From positions 1,080,444 to 1,144,443 of the forward strand of contig NZ_KI392031.1 in assembly GCF_000158475.2 (NCBI RefSeq): a stretch of 64,000 nucleotides of DNA, written 5' to 3'. This stretch comes from Oxalobacter paraformigenes. GTDB taxonomy: Bacteria; Pseudomonadota; Gammaproteobacteria; Burkholderiales; Burkholderiaceae_D. Below the pieces are notes generated by a model. It saw nothing but the letters and a program-made list of their open reading frames with translations. It was not told the origin of the DNA and searched no databases. A program made the translations under genes and the position numbers. Shown in pieces: positions 49,850-58,534 of this stretch. Within the stretch, counting starts at the first letter, position 1. Every line of letters begins with the position of its first letter.

Positions 49850-50509
49850 ATGTCAAAACAGCAATTCAATCTGATCGTTTTCGACTGGGACGGCACCCTG
49901 ATGGACAGTACAGCCGCTATCGTCAAAAGCCTTCAGGATTCCGCCGTCGATCTGGGACTGCCCGAACCGGACAGGAAACAGGCCGCCCATGTCATTGGTC
50001 TGGGCTTAAAGGAAGCGCTGGAAACCGTCCTGCCTGATCTTGATCCGGGGCTGTATCCGAAACTGGTTGACCGGTATCGTCTCCATTTTCTGGAAAACAG
50101 CCGTAAAACCACTCTTTTCGAGGGTGTGCGAGAAATGCTGGACGACCTGAAAAGCCAGAATTACCTGCTGGCTGTGGCAACAGGCAAAAGCCGGGCAGGG
50201 TTAAACCGCGCCATGGACGAAGCTGGCCTGCGCGCTTATTTCGACGCCAGCCGCACGGCCGACGAAACCTGGTCGAAACCCCATCCCGCCATGCTGCTGG
50301 AACTGACCGAACAACTCGGCGAACCCATGAAACGCACCGTTATGATTGGCGATACAACACACGATCTGCAGATGGCGAACAATGCCGGAGCTGCCGGAAT
50401 CGCCGTACAATACGGTGCGCATTCCCCGGCAGAACTTCAGTTGCTGCATCCGCTGTATTCCGCCGGTTCGGTGGGGGATTTGCACCGGTGGCTGAACGAA
50501 AACGCATAA
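49850..50509 (+). CDS. HAD-IA family phosphatase, phosphoglycolate-phosphatase-like
   Basis: A 219-residue HAD hydrolase: motif I LIVFDWDGTLMDST, with both catalytic Asp; a helical cap; motif II near AVATGKSRAGL; motif III lysine in SKPHP; and motif IV VMIGDTTHDLQMA. It resembles phosphoglycolate phosphatase-like proteins found between rluC and sppA in betaproteobacteria; the true substrate is unknown. ATG 49850 is chosen because the preceding in-frame residues are unconserved. Confidence 0.9.
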   Translation: MSKQQFNLIVFDWDGTLMDSTAAIVKSLQDSAVDLGLPEPDRKQAAHVIGLGLKEALETVLPDLDPGLYPKLVDRYRLHFLENSRKTTLFEGVREMLDDLKSQNYLLAVATGKSRAGLNRAMDEAGLRAYFDASRTADETWSKPHPAMLLELTEQLGEPMKRTVMIGDTTHDLQMANNAGAAGIAVQYGAHSPAELQLLHPLYSAGSVGDLHRWLNENA

Positions 50510-50535
50510 ACCCAACTTGGTGAAACGGATCTGTC

Positions 50536-51483
50536 ATGAGTGAAAACAACTGGGAACGGGACGTTCTCGAAAAACTGATGTTCCAAACCCTGAAAGAACA
50601 GCGCGCACGCCGCCGCTGGGGAATATTTTTCAAACTGGTAACCCTCTTTCTGATAATCTTCCTCATCGTTTCGGTCAGGAACTTTTCCTTTTCCGAAGGA
50701 GAAGGCGCGCCCGTCCAGCCCCATACCGCCGTAATCGAAATCCGGGGAACCATCGAAGCGACAGGAAACGCTTCGGCGTCGAACATCATCAAGGCGCTCG
50801 ACAGGGCCTATAAAGAACCGATGGCGACCGGGGTTATCCTCAAAATCAACAGTCCGGGCGGCAGTCCCGTACAGGCCGGCATGATCTACGATGAAATCCG
50901 CCGCCTGCGCAATACCTATCCCGACAAACCGCTTTACGTCGTCGTCGAGGAACTGTGCGCTTCGGGCGGTTACTACATTGCTGCCGCGGCAGACAAAATC
51001 TATGTGGACAAGGCCAGCATCGTCGGCTCGATCGGCGTCATGATCAACGGATTCGGCGTAACCGGCCTGATGGATAAACTGGGCATCGAGCGCCGCCTGC
51101 TGACAGCCGGCGAATACAAGGGGTTCCTCGACCCGTTCAGCCCCCAGACACCGCAACAGATCCAGTATGCCCAGTCCATGCTGAACCAGATCCACCAGCA
51201 ATTTATTGAAGTCGTCCGCGAAGGACGCGGTAACCGCCTGAAGGAAAACCGGGAAATATACAGCGGTCTGGTCTTTCTGGGGCCTGAAGCGATCAAACTG
51301 GGACTGGCCGACGACTTGGGCACCGTTGAAAGCGTTGCGCGCGACGTGATCAAATCTCCTGAAACCGTCGATTACACCGAACAGGAAAAACTGTCTGATC
51401 GCGTCCTGAAGAAATTCGGCGCATCAGTCGGTTATGGCGCGGCAAAAGCCGGATTCGACTGGAATCCGCTTCCCCTGCGCTGA
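50536..51483 (+). CDS. sppA: S49-family signal peptide peptidase (short SppA)
   Basis: Membrane-bound serine protease that degrades released signal peptides. The 315-residue protein has one membrane helix at about 30-47 and a ClpP-like fold with INSPGGSP at 105-111. Ser143 is in CASGGYYIAAAADKIY, and Lys195 is in EYKGFLDPF, the Ser/Lys dyad of the short form. The C-terminus ends with a basic-hydrophobic tail. It follows the HAD gene by 26 nt with a likely common transcript. Confidence 0.93.
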   Translation: MSENNWERDVLEKLMFQTLKEQRARRRWGIFFKLVTLFLIIFLIVSVRNFSFSEGEGAPVQPHTAVIEIRGTIEATGNASASNIIKALDRAYKEPMATGVILKINSPGGSPVQAGMIYDEIRRLRNTYPDKPLYVVVEELCASGGYYIAAAADKIYVDKASIVGSIGVMINGFGVTGLMDKLGIERRLLTAGEYKGFLDPFSPQTPQQIQYAQSMLNQIHQQFIEVVREGRGNRLKENREIYSGLVFLGPEAIKLGLADDLGTVESVARDVIKSPETVDYTEQEKLSDRVLKKFGASVGYGAAKAGFDWNPLPLR

Positions 51484-51631
51484 TTTTCAAAAGAATGCCC
51501 GGCAAAACGGCAAAGAGCTGACCACGGACATTTAGCAAATCCGCCATTCCCTGTTACTATTGGGAAAATCGGCGCAAAAAAGCGCCTGATGGATGGCGAT
51601 AGCGACTTTTACGTTTTACGGAGGCTGTAGC

Positions 51632-52108
51632 GTGTCAACAAACCCTTTTTCGCGAACCCTTTTCGGCATGGCGGCGGCGCTCTTTGTCCTGTGTCCGGCG
51701 GCTGCCGATAATACCGATTCTTCCGCAAAAGCCAAAAGCGAACTCTCGCCAAGGCAGCAACAGCATATCCGCAGCGCTTTTGCCAAACTGTCTTCTCCCG
51801 GAGAACGCAAAATGGCGATGAAATGGAGTGACGCCAAAAAAGTTGCCGAAACCATGTGCCGTCCTGCGGCCCTCAATTATTTCCAAAAGCAGTACACGGG
51901 CGCAGACCGCGTGTTTCTTGGCACCGGAGAAAGCGGCAGCCTGAAACTTGAAGGAAACAGGCAGCTCACCGGAACGGGACAGGTCAGGGAAGGAAACAAC
52001 TGGCATTATTTCACTTTCGACTGCCAGCTGAATCCGGCAACAGGCTATGCCGTATCCTTCACGGCGCACATTACGAAAACGGAAAGTTACATCCGGCAAT
52101 CCCTGTAA
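51632..52108 (+). CDS. Exported protein of unknown function, DUF930-like pattern
   Basis: A 158-residue protein with a signal peptide (VSTNPFSRTLFGMAAALFVLCPAAA). I choose GTG 51632 because GGAGG at 51620-51624 lies 7 nt before it; upstream in-frame residues would destroy the signal peptide. The mature part has MCRPAALNYF, a DRVFLGTGE strand, and a NNWHYFTFDCQLNPATGYAVSF block with two conserved-looking Cys. The Cys/DRV/W-x-F-x-C order recalls DUF930 proteins, but I would not insist. It begins a run with a second secreted protein and two PIG-L genes. Confidence 0.7.
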   Translation: MSTNPFSRTLFGMAAALFVLCPAAADNTDSSAKAKSELSPRQQQHIRSAFAKLSSPGERKMAMKWSDAKKVAETMCRPAALNYFQKQYTGADRVFLGTGESGSLKLEGNRQLTGTGQVREGNNWHYFTFDCQLNPATGYAVSFTAHITKTESYIRQSL

Positions 52109-52135
52109 AAGGGAATGCCCTGGGAGCGGAATATC

Positions 52136-52843
52136 ATGCGCAAACACGATATTGCCAGCATTTTGTTCATCACCTGCACGCTGACGCTGTCAGCCGGACT
52201 GGCAACGGCCGGAACGGGCGATCGGCCACTAAACCCTGCCGACGTTCCTTCCGAATACCGCAAGGACAGCGCCGTAATCGACGTCAACCTGCTGCGCAAG
52301 CGTCTCATGGAAACGCCGCGGCAAATCAACACCTGGATCGACAGTACATACGGGTTCCAGTTCGTCTATCCATCGCACCTCAAACCGGCCAGACAGTTCG
52401 AACCCGCTTATCTCGACAACGGAAGCTGGAGCTGGTTTGGCGAAAAAGAAAAGGGAACACCGCTGGTTTCCCTGGCCTTGCCGGGCACCCCCCAGAAAAC
52501 GACCGCGGCAGAAATCCGGATCGGCGTCAGCGACGATCCCCAAACCGTCCGGGAATGCCGGAGCCTTCCCGCCACGGCAAAGGCGGGAAGTCTCAAAACG
52601 GTGAGGCATGGCGATACAATTTACACTGTTTTCAGCGGGAGCGATGCCGCCATGAGCAAGTCGATTTCCGTTCAGGCATACCGCACCGTCCATCAAAACC
52701 GGTGTTATTCCATGGAACTGATGGTTTCCGGCACGAATCCCGATGTGATGGATCCGCCGGATTATGCCGCCATGAAACCCGACGAAGCGATGACCCGCCT
52801 GACAAGCCTCTGGCGGCAGATGAATTTCCAGTGGCTGCCCTGA
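52136..52843 (+). CDS. Exported protein of unknown function
   Basis: A 235-residue exported protein. ATG 52136 follows GGGAGCGG by 6 nt and starts a clean signal peptide (MRKHDIASILFITCTLTLSA, cleavage near GLATA). The mature part has a Tyr/Phe-rich TYGFQFVYPSHLKPARQFE stretch, WSWFGEKEKGTPLVSLALPG, and two Cys around ECRSLPA and NRCYSMEL that may form a disulfide. The ending DEAMTRLTSLWRQMNFQW resembles the end of beta-sheet periplasmic proteins. Family not recognised. Located 27 nt after the previous gene, likely co-transcribed. Confidence 0.7.
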   Translation: MRKHDIASILFITCTLTLSAGLATAGTGDRPLNPADVPSEYRKDSAVIDVNLLRKRLMETPRQINTWIDSTYGFQFVYPSHLKPARQFEPAYLDNGSWSWFGEKEKGTPLVSLALPGTPQKTTAAEIRIGVSDDPQTVRECRSLPATAKAGSLKTVRHGDTIYTVFSGSDAAMSKSISVQAYRTVHQNRCYSMELMVSGTNPDVMDPPDYAAMKPDEAMTRLTSLWRQMNFQWLP

Positions 52844-52865
52844 CGTTTTCTTTCTCACCTGAAAA

Positions 52866-53642
52866 ATGACCGCACTATCCGTCTTTCTTCTCTCCGGCCT
52901 TGTTCTGGCAGCCGTTTTCTATTTTTACATCCGTTACAAAAACACGCGGAAAGCGGAACATCACCGCAAACAGGCTGAGCCGCAGATCAGGCAGCTTCTG
53001 GAAACCGTCGATCTCGACAAGGCCGACAAGCTGATGATTGTCGCCCATCCCGACGACGAAACGATCTGGGGTGGCGCCCATCTTTATCGTGACAGGGGGC
53101 GCTATCTCGTCGTCTGCGTCACAGCTGGAACGGACGCGGAAAGAGACGAAGAACTTCACAAGGCCATGACCATTTGCGAGGCCCAATACCTGAAACTCGG
53201 CTTTCCCGATCTCAACGCTCAGCAGCAACAGGACCGCTGGAAAAACATTGAAGACGACATCAGCGCAACGCTTGCCCTCATCATGAGCGCGAAAAAGTGG
53301 GAATGGATTGTGACCCATAACCCGCGGGGCGAATACGGGCACCGCCATCACCGCAAAATCAGCCGTTTTGTCACATCGGGTTTCAAAAAACTGATCCATA
53401 AAGACAAGCTGTTTTATTTCGGCATCTATTACAAACGGCGTTATCCTGAAAAACTCAAACGTCACACTCCCTTACCGCCCGACCTTGCCAGTGTCAAACT
53501 CGAGCGCATGTTGCCCGCTTATGCCAGCCAGATCGGTCCGAGAAAATCCCACGAGCACATGTTCCTCTACGAAGACTGGATCCCCTATAATAAGTGGAAC
53601 GGTTTCATCACTTTGTTACGAAGCAGAAACATCCTTCCCTGA
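52866..53642 (+). CDS. PIG-L (LmbE-like) family deacetylase, membrane-anchored
   Basis: A 258-residue PIG-L/LmbE metallo-deacetylase. An N-terminal membrane helix (about 4-23) anchors it. The zinc-site motif LMIVAHPDDETIWGG has His61, Asp63 and Asp64, and the third ligand cluster is GEYGHRHHRK (His159, His161, His162). Members deacetylate N-acetylglucosaminyl lipids, sugars or related conjugates; here the substrate is unknown, probably an envelope amino-sugar. Directly followed by a diverged copy lacking these ligands. Confidence 0.88.
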   Translation: MTALSVFLLSGLVLAAVFYFYIRYKNTRKAEHHRKQAEPQIRQLLETVDLDKADKLMIVAHPDDETIWGGAHLYRDRGRYLVVCVTAGTDAERDEELHKAMTICEAQYLKLGFPDLNAQQQQDRWKNIEDDISATLALIMSAKKWEWIVTHNPRGEYGHRHHRKISRFVTSGFKKLIHKDKLFYFGIYYKRRYPEKLKRHTPLPPDLASVKLERMLPAYASQIGPRKSHEHMFLYEDWIPYNKWNGFITLLRSRNILP

Positions 53643-53650
53643 AAGAAAAC

Positions 53651-54355
53651 ATGGCGGTTCATTTCCTGCTAGCGGCAAAAATACTTCTGACAGCAAGGCA
53701 TTTCACCAAAAAACATCGCTTAAAGAAACACTGCCGCGACCTGCTGGCCGGTATCGACCTGAACCGTGCGAAAAACCTGATGATCGTTACCCGTCCCGGC
53801 GAAGAAGCCTTATGGGGAGGAGGGCACCTTCTCGGGGAAGACTATCTGGTCGTCTGCATGACCGGCGGCGCGCATCCCGAAACCGTTGCGGAAATGGACA
53901 GGGCGCTTTCCGCCAGCCATTCCCAGTCGATGAAATTCGCTTTTCGCGAAAAGAACCTGCGGGGCAAAAGCAGCCACTGGTATTTTGCCCGCAGCGATAT
54001 CAAAATCGTGCTGAAAATGCTGTTGACCGTCAAAGAGTGGCATAAAATCGTGACGCATAACCCCGATGGGGAATACGGAAACCGGCAAAACAAACTGCTT
54101 TCCGCCATCGTCACCCGGGAATTCAACAAAACCGTCCGGAAAAAATCCCCCAGCAACGACAATCTTTTTTATTTCGGCAGGTATTGCCGGCCGGCGGAAA
54201 CCGGAAAAATGGAAGGACTGACCCCGCTTTCCGAAACGGCAGTGGCGACAAAAACGGAAATGCTTGCCGCTTACCAAACACGATCCTCGCCGCAAGCGGA
54301 TTTCGGACACATGCTGCCCTACGAAAACTGGGTGAAATATACCGACTGGACATAA
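53651..54355 (+). CDS. PIG-L family paralogue lacking the metal ligands (pseudoenzyme)
   Basis: A 234-residue homologue of the preceding protein. LMIVTRPGEEALWGG (44-57) replaces LMIVAHPDDETIWGG, so His becomes Arg48 and the Asp pair becomes Gly50/Glu51. GEYGNRQNK replaces GEYGHRHHR, so all three His become Asn/Gln. The overall fold signatures (YLVVCMTGG, VTHNPDGEYG, LFYFGRY, a closing LPYENWVKYTDW) are preserved over the full length, with no frame damage. This suggests selection for a non-catalytic role, perhaps substrate binding or regulation of the active partner. Start ATG 53651; the frame is open upstream but unconserved. Gap to the upstream gene is 8 nt. Confidence 0.82.
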   Translation: MAVHFLLAAKILLTARHFTKKHRLKKHCRDLLAGIDLNRAKNLMIVTRPGEEALWGGGHLLGEDYLVVCMTGGAHPETVAEMDRALSASHSQSMKFAFREKNLRGKSSHWYFARSDIKIVLKMLLTVKEWHKIVTHNPDGEYGNRQNKLLSAIVTREFNKTVRKKSPSNDNLFYFGRYCRPAETGKMEGLTPLSETAVATKTEMLAAYQTRSSPQADFGHMLPYENWVKYTDWT

Positions 54356-54581
54356 GCGCCGGCACAAAATCCAGTCCCGGCCATTTCGTCAGGCAATGGC
54401 CAGAAGAGGTATCTCTCCTTCCAAAAAAGACGGCGCCCGTTCCATGCCGCCGCCCAACTTATACACAAAACATATAAAATCAAAATAAAAAAAGTATTTT
54501 TTATATAGATAACAAAGCGCTACACTTTCCGCAAGGAAGTTCACTTCCCCTTATTGTCTGAAAAACGCGGAAAGGGCTATC

Positions 54582-55523
54582 ATGAACACCGTCATTTCAT
54601 TCATCCGGAACTGGACACTGCCGCTTGCCATTTTGATCGGCGCCATCGGTTTCCCGATATGGAAACACTTCAGTTTTCTGGTGCCCGGTTTCATCTTTGT
54701 CATGCTGCTTTTGACGTTTTGCAAAATCCCGCTGGCCGATCTCAAATTCACCTCGTTCCATGTCTGGCTCGTCGGGCTCCAGATCGCCGGCAGCGTAGCG
54801 CTCTATTTCGTTCTCAGGCCGTTTAACGTCCCGGTTGCCGAAACCGCCATGGTCTGCATCATGACGCCAACCGGCACGGCAGCGGCCGTCATCACCAAAA
54901 AACTCGGAGGCAATGCCGCCGTCCTGACCAGTTACATGATTCTTTCCAACCTGGCGACAGCCATTGCGGCGCCGCTGCTTTTTCCCCTTGTTCACCCGAT
55001 GAGCGGCGGAATCGGCTTCTGGGAAACCTTTTTCATCATTTCACAAAAAGTCTTTCCCTTACTGATACTGCCGTTTCTGCTGGCGCTGTTTCTAAGACGG
55101 TTTCTGCCGAAAGCGGGCTCGCTGCTGGCAAAGTGGCAGGAAGCCGCCTTTTATCTGTGGGGAATAACGCTTATGATCGTGATCGCCCGGACAGTCAATA
55201 CACTGGTGAACGAACCGTCTGACAAAATAATGGCAATCTGGCTCGCGGTTTCTTCCTTCCTTGTCTGTTGCCTCCTCTTTACGGCAGGCAAATGGCTGGG
55301 CACCCTTTATGGAAAGCGGATCACCGGCGGCCAGGCGCTCGGCCAGAAAAACGCCATTCTCGCAGCCTGGCTCTCGCAAACCTATCTCACCCCCATTGTC
55401 GCGGTGGGAGCCAGCGCCTATATCGTCTGGCAAAATCTTTTCAATGCCTGGCAACTCTGGATGGAAAGAAAACGCGCCGAAAAAGTGTCGTTAGAGGAAA
55501 CCATCAAAAAGACAACGACCTGA
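54582..55523 (+). CDS. BASS-type (bile acid:sodium symporter-like) transporter
   Basis: A 313-residue polytopic protein with about nine to ten helices. Features typical of the BASS/SBF fold are the motif PTGTAAAVITKKLGGN around residue 92 and the GQKNAILAAWLSQTYLTPIVAVG segment near 250, corresponding to the two discontinuous crossing helices. The C-terminus is a charged cytosolic tail. Substrate unknown; relatives carry organic anions such as pantoate or pyruvate. Upstream 54356-54581 is AT-rich and probably a promoter region. Confidence 0.85.
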   Translation: MNTVISFIRNWTLPLAILIGAIGFPIWKHFSFLVPGFIFVMLLLTFCKIPLADLKFTSFHVWLVGLQIAGSVALYFVLRPFNVPVAETAMVCIMTPTGTAAAVITKKLGGNAAVLTSYMILSNLATAIAAPLLFPLVHPMSGGIGFWETFFIISQKVFPLLILPFLLALFLRRFLPKAGSLLAKWQEAAFYLWGITLMIVIARTVNTLVNEPSDKIMAIWLAVSSFLVCCLLFTAGKWLGTLYGKRITGGQALGQKNAILAAWLSQTYLTPIVAVGASAYIVWQNLFNAWQLWMERKRAEKVSLEETIKKTTT

Positions 55524-55575
55524 TCGCCTGTAACAGGACACAACCCGGCTTCCGTATCCGGCACCCCACACTCCG

Positions 55576-56652
55576 TTGGATTTTTGCATGCTCCTGAACG
55601 CTTTTTCGTCGTCAGAAAACTCATCCGGGGGTATGATTCAGGCCTGTCCCGCGTTATTTGAAACGGCCGAATCCATGAATGGGGAATTGTCGCCTCCACA
55701 ACAACCTGACCTTTTCGGAGAATCCGGAACCGAATTGCCTGTTACCGGCAAGGCAGAGGACTGGCAATCGCTCAGAAAGCGGCTGAAAAGGCTTCTTGCC
55801 AAAACCGACGACTTCCGGATTCTGGAGCGCATCCCGGTCAGCAAATCCGGACTTGCCTTGCCTTACCGTTTTCAGGAAGCGGCAGGCGACGAAATCCCCA
55901 TCGTTTTTCTCGATACCGAAACCACCGGACTGTCTTCGGAAACAGACGTCATTATCGAACTCGGACTGGTCAGGGCCTCATTTTCCCCCTCGAAAAAAAA
56001 GCTCGTCAGCCTTGACGCCATTCTGAGCGCCTATGAAGACCCCGGCAAACCGCTTTCGCCTTTCATTACGGAACTGACCGGCATTACGGACGAAAAGGTC
56101 AGGGGGCAACGCATTGACGAAAAGACAGTCGCCGGTTTTCTGGAAAACGCCGCCCTGATCGTCGCCCACAATGCCGCTTTCGACCGGCCGTTTTTCGAAA
56201 AGCGTTTCAAAGGATTCGACGACAGGAAATGGGCCTGCTCGCTTGCCGGCATTAACTGGAATTCGCTGGGATTCAAAAACCTGAAACTGGAAGAACTCTT
56301 GCTCAAGTCAGGCTACTTCTACGAAGCGCACAGGGCCTCGCTCGACTGTCTGGCGCTGGCATGGCTGTTCCACGTGCAAAACCGGGCGTTTGCCGATCTG
56401 CTTTATCAGGCGGAAAAGAAAACGGTCACCGTCCGGGCTTTTGGCGCGCCTTTCGAGGTCAGGGACAGCCTGAAAACCCGCGGATACCGCTGGCATGACG
56501 GCACAACCGGCCCCAACCGGCACTGGTGGAAAGAAATTCCCGAAGAAGAATTGGCCGCCGAGAAAAATTTTCTGGACGAATTGTACCCCCACGCTTCCGA
56601 CCGGGCCGGTTTTTCTCTGAAAACAGCCGCTGAACGTTTCAAAAACCGCTGA
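55576..56652 (+). CDS. DEDDh 3'-5' exonuclease (DnaQ-like)
   Basis: A 358-residue protein with a poorly conserved N-terminus of about 105 residues, then an exonuclease domain. Motif I is VFLDTETTGLS, motif II is LIVAHNAAFDRPFFE, and motif III is AHRASLDCLALAWL with the His/Asp pair of DEDDh enzymes. The last 80 residues (RGYRWHDGTTGPNRHWWKEI) form an extra domain seen in some bacterial exonucleases. Later Met codons (for example about residue 20 or 34) could be the true start. Possible role: DNA repair or RNA trimming. Not the polymerase III epsilon subunit judging by the extra domains. Confidence 0.85.
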   Translation: MDFCMLLNAFSSSENSSGGMIQACPALFETAESMNGELSPPQQPDLFGESGTELPVTGKAEDWQSLRKRLKRLLAKTDDFRILERIPVSKSGLALPYRFQEAAGDEIPIVFLDTETTGLSSETDVIIELGLVRASFSPSKKKLVSLDAILSAYEDPGKPLSPFITELTGITDEKVRGQRIDEKTVAGFLENAALIVAHNAAFDRPFFEKRFKGFDDRKWACSLAGINWNSLGFKNLKLEELLLKSGYFYEAHRASLDCLALAWLFHVQNRAFADLLYQAEKKTVTVRAFGAPFEVRDSLKTRGYRWHDGTTGPNRHWWKEIPEEELAAEKNFLDELYPHASDRAGFSLKTAAERFKNR

Positions 56653-56655
56653 TCT

Positions 56656-57180
56656 TCAGGCTGCCAGCCCCTGCTTTTTCAGCCAGTTTCCGATTTCCCG
56701 GTCGGCCTGATCCCGCTTTTCACCCTGTATGGCGAGGCCGGGCAATACCCTGGCGTCCGGACAGGATTGCCGGATATACCGTTCACTCATGCCCAGTCCG
56801 CTGCCCTCATGCGTACAGAACGGCGCAATGGTTTTTCCCGAAAAGTCATAAGATTCCAGAAAAGTCAGCACCGGCATCGGCATCACTCCCCACCAGATCG
56901 GGTAGCCGAGGTAAATGACGTCATAGTCCGCAAAATCCTTCACCGTATCCGTCAATTCCGGCCGGGCATTTTTTCCCAGTTCCTCTTTCGCCAGTTCAAC
57001 CGTTTCGTGATAGTCCGCAGGGTAGGGCTTGACCGGTTCGATACGGAACAGGCCGCCACCGGTCAACGTCCGGATTTTTTCCGCCACAACCTGCGTGTTT
57101 CCCTCCGGCAGATCGACAATATTGCCGCCCTTGTAGTTGCTGCCGGAACGTGAATAATAGGCAATCAGATTTTTTGCCAT
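56656..57180 (-). CDS. Flavodoxin
   Basis: A 174-residue flavodoxin of the Flavodoxin_4 type: an FMN-phosphate-loop-like YYSRSGSNYKGG near the N-terminus, YDVIYLGYPIWWGVMPMPVL (isoalloxazine-side Trp pair), and APFCTHEGSGLG. An insertion (NIVDLPEGNTQVV) follows the first strand. Acts as a low-potential electron carrier or quinone/NAD(P)H reductase-like protein. Convergent with the exonuclease gene, whose stop is 3 nt away. Confidence 0.92.
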   Translation of the reverse strand: MAKNLIAYYSRSGSNYKGGNIVDLPEGNTQVVAEKIRTLTGGGLFRIEPVKPYPADYHETVELAKEELGKNARPELTDTVKDFADYDVIYLGYPIWWGVMPMPVLTFLESYDFSGKTIAPFCTHEGSGLGMSERYIRQSCPDARVLPGLAIQGEKRDQADREIGNWLKKQGLAA

Positions 57181-57422
57181 GTTGCGCCTCCATCATCAAA
57201 AGCGTGAACCGTCCAGAAATGCGACTGATATCACTATAGCTTTCCGCAAAAGAAAAGGGCAGTGCTGAAAATACCTGATTCTTGCCCGATTCTCTCACTC
57301 ACATAGCGTGAAAAACCGTTTGCCGGCCCTTGACCGGTACGACTTCTCACGAGAACCGGCCTGCATTCTGTCACGGCAACGCAAGCGGTGGATTGTTCTG
57401 GCGTAACAAGAAGAAAAGACGT

Positions 57423-58337
57423 TTATGAACGCCAAAGCGTCTTCAGCACATTCAGGGAAGACAGGAGAATGCCGCCGATAATCAGCGCGCCGCCGGCAAG
57501 CTGGGAAAACGAAACGGTTTCATGCAAAAAAACGACCGCTTCCAGACTGCTGAACAGGGGAATACTGTAATACACGATCCCGGCACGGGCCGCCCCGATA
57601 CACTCAACCGAACGGTTCCACAACAGATAACCGATCAGGGTCGGAACAAGCGCGATATACAGCATGATCAGAAGCGTCGTCATATCCGGCAAACGGTATC
57701 CGGGTTTCACGGCTTCGGCCATCATGAAAGGAGAGAGCGCCAAGAGACTGTAAGCCAGCATGGCTGTCATGAAAACGTTCTGCGGCATCGCCGACGGCCG
57801 CCGCCGCACCAGAATGCTGTATATGGCGAAGAACGAAGCGGCCAGGAGCATCCAGAAATCGCCCACCGTCAGCGAAAGCCCCGCAATACGCCGGAAATCT
57901 CCCTGCAACACCAGTACCAGAACGCCGACAACGGCCACTCCCAATCCGCCCCACTGGGCCGGCGAAAGCCGTTCACCCAGAAAAAATCCGGCAAAAAGCG
58001 CCATGAAAACCGGCGCCGTCGCGGCAATCAGCGACATATTGGTCGCATCGGTCGTATGACCGGCCTCAAACATCAAAATGCTGTACAGCGAAAAACCCAG
58101 CACACCGGCCGGAACCATCCACTTTGCGTTTTTTTTCACCAGCGGCCAATGTTTCCGGACAGCCGCCATACCGAAGGGCAGCATACAGGAAAACGTGAAC
58201 AGCCAGCGCCAGAACGCCAGTTCGACCGGAGAAAGGGCAACCGGCAACACCCGAACCAGCGGAAAAACCGTACTCCACAGTACTGTGGCCGACAAAGCCA
58301 GCAAGTAACCCCGTAAAACCGACGCGGAAGGATTCAT
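57423..58337 (-). CDS. EamA/DMT-superfamily transporter
   Basis: A 304-residue inner-membrane protein with ten predicted helices in two EamA repeats. It starts at ATG 58337 (MNPSASVLRGYLLALSATVLW). Signatures include LWSTVFPLVRVLP, ELAFWRWLFTFSCML, ATAPVFMALFAGFFLGERLSPAQW in repeat 1 and YYSIPLFSSLEAVVFLHE in repeat 2. GTG 58364 would add nine residues. Likely metabolite exporter, substrate unknown. Confidence 0.92.
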   Translation of the reverse strand: MNPSASVLRGYLLALSATVLWSTVFPLVRVLPVALSPVELAFWRWLFTFSCMLPFGMAAVRKHWPLVKKNAKWMVPAGVLGFSLYSILMFEAGHTTDATNMSLIAATAPVFMALFAGFFLGERLSPAQWGGLGVAVVGVLVLVLQGDFRRIAGLSLTVGDFWMLLAASFFAIYSILVRRRPSAMPQNVFMTAMLAYSLLALSPFMMAEAVKPGYRLPDMTTLLIMLYIALVPTLIGYLLWNRSVECIGAARAGIVYYSIPLFSSLEAVVFLHETVSFSQLAGGALIIGGILLSSLNVLKTLWRS

Positions 58338-58534
58338 CGAAAAAACAGCCTGTCTGAAAAGCACATGTTACCGCAATCCGGCCAACTGCACGAAAAAACC
58401 CGTTCTCTCCCGATTTCCGGCATTTTTTCTGCCCGGGTATTCAGACAATCCCTTCAAACCTTGCTCGAAAACAAAACCGGTTTTCACAAAAAAAGCAAAA
58501 TGCTCCTTGTCCATCGCGTGAAACAGGCCCTTTT

